Shown: one piece after another, positions 1 through 13,742 of the stretch | Layout: every line of letters begins with the position of its first letter | How positions within the stretch are numbered: the stretch's first letter is position 1 | NCBI RefSeq assembly: GCF_037975245.1 | Contig: NC_092576.1 | Span: 18,046,111 to 18,110,110, forward strand | Origin: Apostichopus japonicus | Lineage: Eukaryota; Echinodermata; Holothuroidea; Aspidochirotida; Stichopodidae | Direction of reading: 5' to 3' | DNA length: 64,000 nucleotides | Notes under the pieces: generated by a model | Databases searched by the model: none | Told to the model about the DNA's origin: nothing | Seen by the model: the letters and a program-made list of their open reading frames with translations, nothing else | Program-made: the position numbers and the translations under genes

Positions 1-430
1 CTAGCTTAGCCCTATGTTATCAATTTCGCGGTTAGGACCATTTCAAATGCAGTCTTTCATTCCCACCCCACCCCCACCCCGAAAAACAGGTTTGGACCCG
101 CACATTAGGGGCCAACTGGAGACGGTTATTTTCTGCATCCGCTGCTACCGTGATTACTAAATTAGTGTTGTCCAAAATAATTAAGAATACTTACGTTAAA
201 TTATTTTATTTCACATTTAACATAGTGATATTAGTTTTTAGAAGATCACGTGATTGCTTCACAACTGTGCCTCAACCTTAACAACCTGTCTTTTTTTCTT
301 TGGCAGTTTCAGCATTTCCTCACCCTGTCGTCTATCGGCCGTAAGTTAATACCATTATAACATCGTAGTACATTTTGTTCACATATAATGAGAGAGAGGA
401 CTAGCAGCTACTTTTAGCCGTTTAACTGTA
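1..430. other. Intergenic, no feature seen
   Basis: AT-rich sequence with one short C-rich tract near 63-80. No coding stretch, repeat pair or RNA gene could be supported. Confidence 0.5.
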
Positions 431-469
431 GTATCCAGTCTAGTATCTTAACCTTTCGTTCTTTGAAGA

Positions 470-733
470 AATAAAACTTTGTATGTATGTATGGGTGTAT
501 GTATGTTAGATCTTCCTGCAAGCAGGAACTCGCGAAGAAGCCTCATTGGCTTATCAAAGCCGCAAGCTAACCGAAGTCAGTCTCTTAGATTTATATTTAA
601 CGTCCATGATTATGAATTGTTAATCGTCAACAACTCTGTAACTGGACGACATACATTAATCTAGGAGTGAATCGAACCAGGGACCTTATGATTGAAAGGC
701 ACCGGCGTTAACCACTGAGCTAACACTCCAAAA
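470..733 (-). mobile_element. tRNA-derived SINE
   Basis: Read on the minus strand, the element starts near 731 with a tRNA-like head. An A-box-like TAGCTCAGTGG lies close to the 5' end and a B-box-like GGTTCGATTCA about 40 bases further, the spacing of a Pol III internal promoter. The cloverleaf is poor: acceptor ends pair (GGAGT/ACTCC) but the T stem does not, so this is not a functional tRNA. An unrelated body of about 190 bases follows, ending in a simple tail of CATACATA-type repeats near 478-505. Head, body and simple tail is the SINE layout. It would depend on a LINE for transposition. No clear target-site duplication was found. Confidence 0.65.
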
Positions 734-749
734 CTCCAACACTCAAACT

Positions 750-1000
750 TTTAGTTCGGACATCGGGTTATAAAGTAATTTAAATGATATATAATGGAAA
801 GTGAATGAAATTGTCCTGTACGATATGAGTTCAAACGTCTTGAACATAAATAAAGCCATGCCAATACATGGTAATTTATTTATCCTTTCAAAATACTCCT
901 GAATATAATGTATTTAATCGTCAGCTGTAACACATCATTAATACTTAATGACTTGTTAACGACATCATGCTAAATTCCAATACAAGGGCATGTTTTATGT
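750..1000 (+). repeat. Dispersed repeat, copy A
   Basis: This segment, beginning near 'gttcggacatcgggtt', matches 1715-2010 in direct orientation. Shared landmarks in the same order include GATATATAATGGAA, TTGTCCTGTACGATAT, ATAATGTATTTAATC and CCAATACAAGGG. The copies differ by many substitutions and small indels, so the duplication is old. No coding content is visible. Confidence 0.6.
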
Positions 1001-1065
1001 TTAATTATTATTATCATCTTTAGTGAGGGTTGTCTTGCTCAGTGCAGAAGCACTGCTTTTCAATA

Positions 1066-1139
<74 letters not shown>

Positions 1140-1180
1140 TATATATCTATATCTATATCCATATAAATATATATATATAT
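1066..1180. repeat. (TA)n microsatellite
   Basis: A nearly pure TA run of about 65 bases, followed by degenerate TATATC/TATAAA sequence to about 1180. Confidence 0.95.
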
Positions 1181-1714
1181 TCAGTCATAATATTCAGTGT
1201 ATTTATTATAAATGCACTCTGACCAGGTGAATTCAATAGAGAAAAACTGTCGCAAGTGAAAGAAAGAAAGAAAGTAATTTTCTGTCACTCACATGGCGCA
1301 AACGATTTACGGTAAAGTCACTGCGACGATATCAGCATGTTTATTACACACATGTAACTTATATATACTTGTATCGTCCACTTTTGTTATTCAATTTTAC
1401 GGAGTAAACGTCTGAAAACACCTGTTTATTCCATGCAAAGGAAGAAAATCACACAATTTTGTAAGCTTCATCGGTAAGACTGAAAGAAAGGTACTATTCA
1501 AGAGAAACGACCTAACACGGGCTAGCAACGAAAGTGAAAGTTATTCCTAGGCCTAACGGTCGAAAACTAAGCAGAGAGATTTGATAGCCGCATAATCTGT
1601 TGGGCGAGGCTTGCAAGTTTTGATTGAAGTTTTTAGAATCTATGGACTCGTTAAAAAATATGGCTAAGTTTATTCAGCTGACAATGCTATATATAATAAT
1701 ATATAATGATATTA
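1181..1714. other. Intergenic, nothing recognised
   Basis: Contains a short GAAA run near 1258-1275 and otherwise unremarkable sequence between the two dispersed repeat copies. Confidence 0.4.
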
Positions 1715-2010
1715 AACTTTTAAGTTTAGACATCGGGTCATAAAGTAATGTAACAATGATATATAATGGAAGGTGGATGATATTGTCCTGTACGATATTA
1801 TTACAACGACTTTAACATAAATAAATCCATATCAATAGATGTTAATATATTTATTCATTTAGTTTCCAAATCTTCCTGAACATAATGTATTTAATCATCA
1901 GACGTAACACGTCATCGTTAGATAACTAATACACTTTACGACTTTTAAACGATATTATAAGTTGATAATACATGTTTAACTTTTCAGCTACAATCCAATT
2001 CAAGGGAATA
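1715..2010 (+). repeat. Dispersed repeat, copy B
   Basis: Direct, diverged partner of 750-1000, beginning near 'tttagacatcgggtca'. The copies lie about 967 bases apart, with a TA microsatellite between them. Confidence 0.6.
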
Positions 2011-3110
2011 TTAACGTAGAACGTTGTGATAAAAGCATACTAGAAATATTTATGAACTTACATACAACTACTTTGAAGCAGAATCAGACTGGAAACATTT
2101 ATAAAAAAACGACAAGAAGTTTAAAGTGGGTCACCCGCTACCTCACGATAAAAGGAAGGATTAAGTGTTTGAGTCCGATCGATTGTAATCCTCTTTCAGT
2201 GTAATGAAATTGCCGAAATATGGTTTTTATTTATTGGAGAGAATATCAAACGGCTGCATTAAAATTTTGTAACATTCTTAAGGAAGGAGAAATCATGTTT
2301 TGTGATTATAGTTCTTCCTCTTGTTCGTCACACAGGCCGATGATATGAAGATGATGGAAACCACGACATGGATCGCTTGGGCCTTAAGGCGATAGTTCAA
2401 TGGGCACGCACCAAACAAAGCACATACATTAACAGCTTAAAAAATTAAAAATTAATTAAAAAAGGTATCGCATTTTCTTTGACAGTTACGAATTGAAACA
2501 GTTCTTGAAACCATCCGAATTACGACAAGACCAATGTTCTACTCCGATTTCAAAATGCAAAGTTAGAATTTGGTAATCAAGCAAATCCCTTATCCAACAA
2601 ATAGGCTTATTTTCCCCATCAACTTATGTATTAACACAAGGATGCTTCACAATAGTTGCTAATGGAATATCCACATGCATATCAGGTAACTTGAGCCTGA
2701 TGAGAATTTTGCACAGGCATGTCTCCTTTGGAACCATGAAACGCATTTTTCATAAACATTCATAATTGCAGACAATGGGCTAAACTAGTATAGGCTGGTT
2801 TAAAATAGCACTGGTACACAAGCAATGTATCTATTAACAATTGGGTGAAACATCTCTGTCTTATTAAGAAAATTCACATGATAAAGTAGATGTCGTAGAT
2901 GTCGTCTTTAACCTTTTTATTTCTATTCTCATTTTAGTTTTACTTAGTTAGTGTTCATTCAATACATATGTACACAGAAAAGCTATATATACTTCTGTAA
3001 AAGAGCTAACGTTTAATCGCAATTCTTCGATAATCTTTAACTATTTCAGTTAACTTTCACTCCACTCATATTATGATCCCATTGGATCCTCTGCTGATTA
3101 TGAGAAAAAA
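2011..3110. other. Intergenic, nothing recognised
   Basis: AT-rich anonymous sequence. No exon with both splice signals, RNA gene or transposon terminus could be supported. Confidence 0.4.
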
Positions 3111-3119
3111 AAGGAGTTT

Positions 3120-3352
3120 ATGAAGAAATTCGGTAAAATAACGTCGATGGTTCTACATGTAGTGGTTGTGTGGACCCTTACATCAGGTTCAAGCACGTCA
3201 TATGTCATCAGTGCGATACCTTTCGCACTAGGAACTGAATCTCCAGATAAGAGGAGGATCAGATCCCTCGTTCGAGTTCTCGTGCGAAAACATCGTATAT
3301 TACATCTTGTATTATCTACCTTGTAATATTTGCATCACGTCGCACGAGCCTG
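3120..3352 (+). other. Possible exon with strong 5' splice site
   Basis: A strong donor, CCTG|GTAAGTAC, lies at 3352/3353. Two readings are possible. One is a short ATG-started frame from 3120 with a hydrophobic N-terminus resembling a signal peptide, which stops before the donor. The other starts at a possible acceptor (TTTCGCACTAG at 3231) and is open from 3232 to the donor, about 40 codons, in a different frame. No family is recognised and no partner exon was found. This may be chance. Confidence 0.2.
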
Positions 3353-3359
3353 GTAAGTA

Positions 3360-6300
3360 CCATTTAGGTACACTCATGCATATAACTGTCATAACTACTT
3401 TAGTTTCTTCAGTTGGATTTTTCACGCACGACTTATTGCATTTTCAAATTGTATTAATGTAGGCTTTATTAACTTACTGTCTTAATAAACGAACCACTTT
3501 TAAAGATATCCAAATGTGTAACCTTTGAGAATAATTCACTAAAGTTAAAAGAAATATCATCTCTACAATACGATCTTCAGATATGGTTTCATATAGATTT
3601 ATTGCTTCTTATGCCAACGGGTAGCGCCTATTCTCGTGAGATCATCGGCAGTTCGTCCAATGTTTCTCTCAACGTTTGACATAACTAACGGGAATGAAGT
3701 CATCACATGACAGTTCAAGACATTGTCCATGATCAAAGCTAGTTTCAATGTTGGCTCTTATCATTCATGTTGTCATCTGTAGAAGAAGAGAGAATCAAAT
3801 AAATACTATTAAAGCAAAAGAAATATAGTAAAACAGGGATGTATTTTTGCTTTCTAAATTTGACTCTCGTATTGGTGGTTAACTTGGGGCTACGAGATTA
3901 CAGAGAGAAAACAAAGGTGGTTGAGATGTGACCCGTGGGTTAACTTTTGTCAGCCCGTTAAGCTTTCAAAATCATATTAGTTCTGCCCGTGGAACTATAT
4001 AGCTCAAAATGATCAACTAGGTATATTTAGCTGATGGTGTGAATATAAGCTACTTAATTGTGGCTTACGGTTTTCAACTCATAGACAATTTGCATACAAC
4101 AGTGTATGATCTCCTGTATGATGTAGTATTTCAATTCTTCACGGGATTAATTTAACCACGCGGACTGGACACAAAATCTCCCAGCGGCACGTAACATATT
4201 TAATACCCATCATCACGCAGGCGGTATATACACAGGGAAATATACCCCACCACGCTCCTCCTCGAAGTTGATTCTAACTGGAAGAATTTTATTACATTAA
4301 AACATATTATAGACACTATACCTTCAGGTACTAAAATGTCAACTAATTGTCATTGATTAACTTATAAAACATACTTTTATGCAGAGTTTTTAGACTATAT
4401 ATTTGGACTTTTCCGAAGCTTGACCCAGTATATATTAGCAACATGATATGTACTGAAACAGATAGTTTAATAATAAGTGTCTAATCTGCATATTCTATTC
4501 GATTTTTATTATTTTTGAATAAACAGTTAACTGGTAAATATGAAGAGTCTTACCTTTGTTGCCGTATCGCGTAGACTAGAGGTGAGAGGAAAAAAAATAT
4601 TGACCAATATAAGTGGAATAAGAATCCATGATAATATTTAATAATGAAAACATTTAACAAAACTTAATTGTGACTGATTTCTTAGCACCCATTTATAAGC
4701 GCGGGATCCAAAGCTTTGACATTCTAATGATTGGATATGACCAAGTACTCACGGCAGGATTGTCACTTATTTGCGCTTTGGCTACTTTTTATCAGGTTCC
4801 CATCCAGAAAAGTGTGCGTGTATTCACCCTCAATCTCCCCCACCCTACCCCGTCCCAATCGTTTAACATTTCCCAACGTTTTAAACGTTGTTATTCGACC
4901 AATCTTAGCTACGACGTGAAAATAGAGTTTACAAATTCATTAACGTTGCTCTGAAGGAATAAGCATCAACGACCCCATGCTAATATTCCTTCAATATAAA
5001 TACTGGATCCGCTGAGTTATGTTACTGACATTCGTTTGGTTACCGATATTGTCTTCTTAATTAAATGGGTAGAAGTTAAAAAAAGGTAGTGAATCCCAAA
5101 AAGTCAACAAGGAAAACATGGTAAATACTTTGTGAGGGAAAAACCGTAAATTCTGTTGTGATATTTTGTGTTTCATTGGTTGTAATTTATGAGTTATTTC
5201 TACGTGGAGTAAGCATGAAGATAATCATAAAAGAGCTATCCGGTAGCTGATTTTTGTAGTCTTCTTCAGTAAGAAACGTGTAGTCTGGTGTTGTCTGCAG
5301 AAAGGGAAGTAGAATTTGAGCCTTGAAAATTTTACTCTAAATTCAGTTATATTCAAAGAAGAATATCGGAATCTATATAAATAAATACAGTAAGAACCAT
5401 TCATAATGTGGTATTTTTTTTTAAGAATAAGAAGTTTTTTTTCGATAGAGCAATTGTTACAATTATATAAATACTGTTGGAGTAGTCCAGAGTCTCTCAA
5501 TTAAAGACATTACATCATTTCGCACCTTCCAAAAGTAAAAAAAAAAGTCCTTCTTACGTGTATTAGTAACACACACTTCACGTTTGTCCTTAAATCTTGT
5601 AGAAATTACATAATATTTAACCATGTTAACCCTTCTATAAAACTTGGGCGGTAACTTGAAAACGACCCCTTCTCTTACAGTACATTTCCGACTTCATTCC
5701 TCCCAAATACAACAAATCACTGGAAATTATGTTAACACTAGTTGACTAGTTATTCAAAGGCCCGATCATGTCATGTATATCATAAAAACGCTGATGAATA
5801 TTGTATATTATTGTAGATGGTGAAACGACGTTCAGTCATGTTCACACTTTCACGTTTATTTGGTAGATTTTTATGCAACGTTTATTATATTATATATTCA
5901 AAGTAATGTTCATAGAGGGGCAGCCTTGTTAATTAAAAATATGTAACAACCAGGAAAGAAACTAGTAGAAAGTAACATAATTTATGCTTACCTTCCAACG
6001 TTTGGAATATATGTCAAGATTGTATGCTTCATCTTTGAACGGAGACCATTTGACTGTGAATAGGAAAGTATCATCCTCATTAACACCATAACCCATCGTA
6101 GACTAGGCACTTATATTGAACTATTATCCAGAGGGTTAAGAGATTGATGTAAAATGTGGTTGTTTTGTTTATTGATTGCTATGTTTTAGAATAACTTCGA
6201 ATGTGAGACAATACTTATTGTTGTCTCATCCATCCCATTGGCCATTTATATGGCAAGATGTACAATGTAATGTTAATGACAGGTATGATCTCAGATTTCA

Positions 6301-7370
6301 AAATATATTGAATAAAGAGGCCGTAAGACGGCAGACATTTGGCAAATCATCGCAATTAAACAGAAACCTCAATTTGCAATATAATACAATGATTTGGACA
6401 ACTAAACCAAGGACAGATTGACGCTGTGTTTATGTCTGATATCATACACTATTTGCACAATTCTATACTTAATCAAATAAAAGTCTCGGATTCACAATTT
6501 GACATCCTATCAACAAACTAAACTCGCTCGATAATAGTTGGATAGATAGAAGTCTTTATATCTTTTGCAAGGAAATGCATAGAACAGTTATACCGTTATG
6601 TAAGTACCAGAACACAGGAACAGGGGGTGGGGTGGGGTAGAGAGTGGGATAGTCTACCACTCTCAACTGTCGAGGTTGGATTGAATCATACAACTGTATG
6701 ATTGTTTAATAAACAGCACATTAATAATTTCATATGTATGAGAGTCATTTTAGTTCTCTAGGTGTGGTGAGAGATTCCATTCTAATAAGGTTTTATTTTC
6801 CCTTTTAACTGCTGCACATAACATTCAGGGATAGTTTTTGCTTTATGCTACAAAACCATCAGGATATGCTTCTTACATATCCGTGTATAGCTCTCATATT
6901 GATATTGATCAGAAAACCCATATGAATTGTTTATAAAAAAGCAACGTATTTCTAACTGGGAAGTAGAAACAAACATGGTCACTTTCAGTAAGACGATCAC
7001 TTTATAATTGTCCCACCTATATCCTTTCATATCTACCATACATGGGTATAATGAAACTTTTTTGCTAGTTTCGTGTGTTTGGATTGGTGCAGCCCAAACG
7101 TTATCGTCATCGATTTCATATGGCTGGAAAGTCTTTTGTAAGCTACAGCAGGAATTAAAATATCAGTTGTTACTACGAAAACACCATAAGTTAGATTACA
7201 GATGTCTCTGTCTTTATCATTCCGTATTTATGATAAAGTCTTCTAAAAATATGATACAACACCTGTATCGGTTCAAAACTAATTTTGATGTATCATCAGC
7301 AAATATATTTTATAACAAATGTAACATTTTTAAAAATGTACTGTTTGTTACTGTTTGACAATGTTTTCAA
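3360..7370. other. Long anonymous AT-rich stretch
   Basis: About 4 kb in which I see no supported gene. Short open frames, such as 4670-4954 or 7008-7358, have low-complexity or random-looking composition and no recognisable domain. Poly-A/T runs and one C-rich pyrimidine patch near 4835-4855 are present. Confidence 0.4.
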
Positions 7371-7384
7371 ATTATATATCTATA

Positions 7385-8954
<1,570 letters not shown>

Positions 8955-8955
<1 letters not shown>

Positions 8956-8990
8956 ATATATATATATATATATATATAAATATATAGGAA
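8955..8990. repeat. Short (TA)n tract
   Basis: TA run at the 3' end of the LINE remnant; may be the remains of its 3' repeat tail. Confidence 0.8.
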
Positions 8991-9114
8991 TAACGGAAAA
9001 ACTGTTAAACAACTATGCTGCATTTAGAGAAAGGCTGGATCTCGAGTGAGATACAATAATTGAATTAGGTAAGTGATTGGAAGTAAAACAGCCAATGTTT
9101 GGTTTTTGCAGAGC

Positions 9115-9141
9115 TTTCGAGCAAAACTAGCTCTTCTTCAG
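9115..9141 (-). other. Degenerate hammerhead-like motif in Penelope-like 3' region
   Basis: On the minus strand CTGAAGA is followed by a GAGC...GCTC hairpin and then GAAA. This matches the CUGANGA / stem II / GAAA core order of hammerhead ribozymes, which are known from Penelope-like elements. One extra base at the foot of stem II and weak outer stems make self-cleavage doubtful. Confidence 0.4.
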
Positions 9142-9298
9142 TGCATGATCACCGAAAGTGACAAGGAGTAGCAGGAATTGAAACTGTTTTATAGAGAAGA
9201 TGTCGGCATGGTTGTAAAGGCAAAGCGACTTACTGATTTCTGCTGAATAGAGCAGAAGTTTTAGAAATTCGGATTATTTTAATCCGCGTCGGATTATT

Positions 9299-9924
9299 TT
9301 AATCCGATTCCGTCGTAATTGTAAAGGAATTGTTTTGGTTTATCTGGGACGGCAAATCGTTTCTGATGTTTAAACCGAATGGTGCCGTGGTCTTTAGGTT
9401 TAGTTCCCAGAAATTTTCTTTCGCTTTCCTAGATTTATCTGTCCAAGAATCGTTCTGGTCAATGGCAATAACACGCAAATTCTCAATTGAATGATTTTGG
9501 AGATTGAAGTGATTTGCAACAGGTTGGTAGATCTTTTTTGTTTTGATCGCCGATCTATGTTGTGTCATTCTCATTCTAAGAGTGTTTTTTGACTCTCCAA
9601 TGTATTGTAAGTTACAAATATTGCAGTAGATGAGGTAAATGACATTTTTGGATAGGCAGTTAATTTTGTGCCGAATTTGGAACGTGCGTTTGGTTTGGTT
9701 GCTCTGAAAGGCCCCGGTCGAATCGACAAGTAAGCACGTTTTGCAATTTTGTGTACAGGGCGATGATCCTGTAGTTTCTGTTTTGCTTTCCCCTAATGGG
9801 GTGTCATCCCGAAAGGATGCCCGAACTAAGATATCCCGTAGGTTGCTGGGTCTTTTAAAAGCGATGACAGGTAATTCTGGGAATACTGATTTCAGGCGTT
9901 CGGTGCCTTGAAGTAGGTGAAAAT
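9299..9924 (-). pseudogene. Penelope-like element C-terminal fragment, GIY-YIG endonuclease
   Basis: Reading minus from just inside the spacer, the frame is open without an ATG from about 9924. It gives the linker typical of Penelope-like retroelements (FKRPSNLRDILVRASF), a Cys-rich CTQNCKTC knuckle, and then the GIY-YIG endonuclease: VIYLIYCNICNLQYIGES, with downstream R and H residues in RMRMTQHRSAI, and PVANHFNLQNHS. It ends at the stop near 9299. The RT domain that should precede it is absent. This copy is longer at its N-terminus than the plus-strand copy because it includes the spacer. The family nicks target DNA with this domain during retrotransposition. A truncated, non-autonomous remnant. 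Confidence 0.85.
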
Positions 9925-10360
9925 TCTACTTGTCGATTCGACCGGGGCCTTTCAGAGCAACCAAACCAAACGCACGTTCCAAATTCGGCACAAAATTAAC
10001 TGCCTATCCAAAAATGTCATTTACCTCATCTACTGCAATATTTGTAACTTACAATACATTGGAGAGTCAAAAAACACTCTTAGAATGAGAATGACACAAC
10101 ATAGATCGGCGATCAAAACAAAAAAGATCTACCAACCTGTTGCAAATCACTTCAATCTCCAAAATCATTCAATTGAGAATTTGCGTGTTATTGCCATTGA
10201 CCAGAACGATTCTTGGACAGATAAATCTAGGAAAGCGAAAGAAAATTTCTGGGAACTAAACCTAAAGACCACGGCACCATTCGGTTTAAACATCAGAAAC
10301 GATTTGCCGTCCCAGATAAACCAAAACAATTCCTTTACAATTACGACGGAATCGGATTAA
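9917..10360 (+). pseudogene. Penelope-like GIY-YIG endonuclease fragment, mirror copy
   Basis: A 147-codon open frame beginning at a GTG just outside the inverted-repeat arm. From the arm boundary (about 9927) it encodes the same endonuclease as the minus-strand copy, including NLQYIGESKNTLRMRM and KAKENFWELNLK. It lacks the upstream linker and knuckle start found on the other strand, because homology begins only at the arm edge. No RT is attached. Coding identity with the other arm appears complete. Confidence 0.85.
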
Positions 10361-10517
10361 AATAATCCGACGCGGATTAAAATAATCCGAATTTCTAAAA
10401 CTTCTGCTCTATTCAGCAGAAATCAGTAAGTCGCTTTGCCTTTACAACCATGCCGACATCTTCTCTATAAAACAGTTTCAATTCCTGCTACTCCTTGTCA
10501 CTTTCGGTGATCATGCA

Positions 10518-10544
10518 CTGAAGAAGAGCTAGTTTTGCTCGAAA
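10518..10544 (+). other. Degenerate hammerhead-like motif, mirror copy
   Basis: Same motif as at 9115-9141, on the opposite arm: CTGAAGA at 10518-10524, GAGC/GCTC stem, GAAA at 10541-10544. It lies in the 3' UTR of the plus-strand endonuclease fragment. Confidence 0.4.
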
Positions 10545-10590
10545 GCTCTGCAAAAACCAAACATTGGCTGTTTTACTTCCAATCACTTAA

Positions 10591-10885
<295 letters not shown>

Positions 10886-10889
10886 ACAG

Positions 10890-12240
10890 TGACATAATTG
10901 CAGCGCTGATCCCTATTATATATACATAGGGTAGCCATTGGCGGATAGAGGATTTCGGAAGGGGCCGCATTTCGGTATTAGACCAGGATCTATATGCGAA
11001 CTGCACTAGACATATGTCCTTCGATGTAACACTGCCATCCAGAGATAAAATGATGTACACCGCGAACTGAATGCTAATTGTAACCCCAATTGAGCGCATT
11101 TTCTGTGAATATCATGTAATGGATCCAAAAGCGTATCATTGCCGGGAGAGGGGGGGGGGGGCGGACGCACCCATCTCTTCTTGAGATTTTCCCATCTGCA
11201 TAAAAACACGCGCCCGCAACCCTACGCCCACCCCTCTCATCGCTTCCCGATGAGTTATGACACTTATTAAAGACCTTCGCCCGTAGTACAAAGACCTTGA
11301 CAAATTCAGGCAACACACCACTTCATCGATAACAAATGATCGGGGTTGTGTATTAGTGACGTCTAGAGGTCGTGCACTGACCTTCTAGAGTGTGACCACT
11401 CAAGATTTTTCAATTTCCTAAGATCAGGCCCCGAAAAATCCAAAGAAATCCCAAAGACAATATACTGTATGGCTATCTAGCAATATCTAGCGATATCTAT
11501 AGGGATGAAAATCCCAAGATGTTCCCTAAACTGAAGGCAAATAGAGAATCGAAGCCTTCAGTGTAATGTTAAAACTGTGCGTCTTTCGAAATGAAAGAAT
11601 GTGGGGCATTGTCAATAAATATGGGCCTATAAAAGTTATTTATTTCAGTCTCATTTCAATTATTCGAATTTGTAAAGCAAACAGCATATATCACATCATA
11701 TCAGTGAATATGAAAATGGCGTTCCAGGATGAACAGCCTCCAAACTGTCTATGTGTTTAGTGTTCGGTTTCGGAAATATCTGGATTTTTTTTCATTTCCT
11801 TCAACGGAGCTTTATAGTAGCCGTTATAAGAGGTTTTGATATCTGTACACCAAAACATGGGCGCAGATCCTGGCGGGCACAGCGGGACGCGTACCCATCA
11901 ACTTTTTTTTCAGTGGTGGGGACATGATATACCGTGTCCCCACCAATTTGTCTTGACCAAACGTTGCATTTCAAATTCCCCTGTTTTGAACTTTCGTGCA
12001 GTTTGATCCAGCATTGTGCAAATGACATGCTATAAAGACGAGAATTATTACTATTGACACTGTTAGGCGTGACTTCTCCACTGAAGTATCAACACATTCA
12101 ATCATGTGAAACATAATCTATATAAGAGACTGGTAAATTGTGGTCAGCAAACGGACTGAGTGCGAACAAAACTATACTATATTTTACTATATATATCCAC
12201 AATTGTTAAATATAGGACGGAATTTGCCTTTGCGGCAGTC
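10890..12240. other. Anonymous region with poly-G/C patches
   Basis: Contains a 12-G run near 11150-11161 and several diverged repeat-like phrases. Open frames here are short and follow the low-complexity patches. No gene is supported. Confidence 0.4.
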
Positions 12241-12283
12241 TATTTCTGGGAGAGAACCCCGGACCCATAGTATACATAGGAGT

Positions 12284-12520
12284 ATACAGAGGAGTAGTGG
12301 ACAAGGGATGAAGAGAAAAAAAAGAAGGGGAAGAGGAGAGGTAGGAGATAAAGAGTGGAGGGACAAAGAGAGGATTAAAGGAAGGGGTAGGGAATAAACC
12401 GGAGAAGGACAAAGACAGAAAGGTGTGGAGAAAAAAAGGTGGAAGAGAGCTATGAGAAGAGGAGTGAATGGGTGGGGGGGGGGTGGAGGGGAGAAGCAGG
12501 GTGGAAAACAGAAGAAAAGT
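12284..12520. repeat. Homopurine tract about 235 bases long
   Basis: Almost exclusively A/G on the plus strand, including a run of more than 10 G near 12472. Long polypurine tracts can form triplex DNA. The short open frames across it are composition artefacts. Confidence 0.7.
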
Positions 12521-12857
12521 TAATCATGTCCTTCCTGAATGCTGAGCCCATGAGGTTGAATGGTGCAAAGGCGTTGCATCCACAGCCATTCTCTGCTGAT
12601 TCGTACTAGGTCAGTGCGGCTTCCTTTCAATCCCCTGTAGGGCAATGTCGTTAATGGTATCGTTGGGAAGGTTAAAGTGGCCATGACACGAGAATTTCAA
12701 TGTCCTATATTTTTGGGATCCATCAAAGAATGTTCTCTAGAACATGTTTCAACCAATCTGCCAGTTTAAAGCTTGATTTTTCAAGTCGAAAATTGAGAAT
12801 GAATTTACCCTCTTCGGCGTTTGAAACTTTGTTTACTCGAAAATGTTCCAATTCGCA

Positions 12858-12875
12858 TGACGTCATGTGACGTCA
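12858..12875 (+). promoter_or_regulatory. Two perfect CRE sites upstream of P2X7-like gene remnant
   Basis: The palindrome TGACGTCA occurs at 12858-12865 and again at 12868-12875, about 145 bases before the first in-frame ATG of the gene remnant at 13019. TGACGTCA is the consensus site for CREB/ATF-type bZIP factors. A 10-base spacing puts both on the same helix face. Promoter function is inferred from position only. Confidence 0.5.
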
Positions 12876-13018
12876 TGTAATGAACACGTTTGTTGTCGCT
12901 GTTTACGATCCTCCGAACATACCATTCACGTACACATTAGACAAGTACACATACCACTAGTAGTTATTAAACAAAACACCGATCACAAGTGCGATATCAA
13001 ATCAAAATTTCCTGTGAA

Positions 13019-13305
13019 ATGGCGGATCCAGAACCAATTGCGGAAACCGAAGTTCAAAGTGATAGTGGTTCTTCACCAGACAGTGAAATTGTGCTATAAT
13101 TAGAGTGCCCTTTCTCATATTCGAAGCAGAGAGTGAAGGCGATGATCATGCCAATATTGAACCGAAAGTTGAGGGTGGACCTGGGGTGTTAGAACCGTAT
13201 CAGTTCGAGCCTGTTAAACGAGCCGAAATTGAAGCTCCACAACATATCGAAGAAGAAACCCGTTGGAAACGATTGCAAGGAACATACAACGTGGTAAAAA
13301 ATTAT
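13019..13305 (+). pseudogene. P2X7-C-terminal-like protein, N-terminal part, frameshifted
   Basis: An ATG at 13019 starts MADPEPIAETEVQSDSG, an acidic Ser-rich N-terminus that stops at 13097-13099. A second frame, 13105-13308, continues the acidic style and contains GVLEPYQFEPV, resembling the 'YxFEP' box found before the zinc-binding P2X7 C-terminal-like domain in many invertebrate proteins. A frameshift or missed splice therefore separates the two parts. The sequence ends near a GT-containing boundary (AACGTGGTAAAA). Family assignment is by motif recall; this is a broken gene or an uncharacterised spliced one. Confidence 0.5.
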
Positions 13306-13742
13306 TAACGAAGCATTTAAAAACAAATCCAGTTCATTTTGTGCATGTGTTGTTGGAAATCGCGGAACTCCCTAAACCGTATTGTGCGTTGTGTTACGGT
13401 AACTTACAACCCATATGTACAGTGTGTTGGCTATTACATATACTTTATAGTAGTAGTAGTAGGGTTGGTTGCATACTGAAAGTTTGGCTCGGGGATGTAA
13501 GTTGCATTATGCAGCCATGATAGCTTGGCATATGTGTTATTTCATACTCATTATTACTTGGCTAGTACTTTGGCCTAGAGTTTTGAAAATCAATTTTTTG
13601 AAACAAAAGAATGTTAAATGATACATGGAAGGTGTAAATTCACAACAAATGTAACCATTACTGTACATGTTATGCCTGCTTGTTCTTGTGGACATCATGG
13701 GCCAACATTAATACATTTTGAACTTTCATATTTTTTCCCCAG

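Larger units (their letters stand above)
9070..10589. repeat. 663-bp perfect-length inverted repeat of Penelope-like DNA
   Basis: Bases 9070-9732 are the reverse complement of 9927-10589. Paired coordinates sum to 19659 at both ends and at the internal landmarks I checked, so the arms carry no net indel and look essentially identical. A 194-base spacer (9733-9926) is unique. Each arm carries the 3' half of a Penelope-like element (GIY-YIG endonuclease plus 3' UTR), reading outward from the centre. Near-identity means either a recent event or a cloning or assembly foldback. Confidence 0.9.

Noticed and set aside
660-731. Functional tRNA gene on the minus strand
   Set aside because: A and B boxes are present but the T stem and anticodon stem do not pair properly, and a SINE body follows directly.
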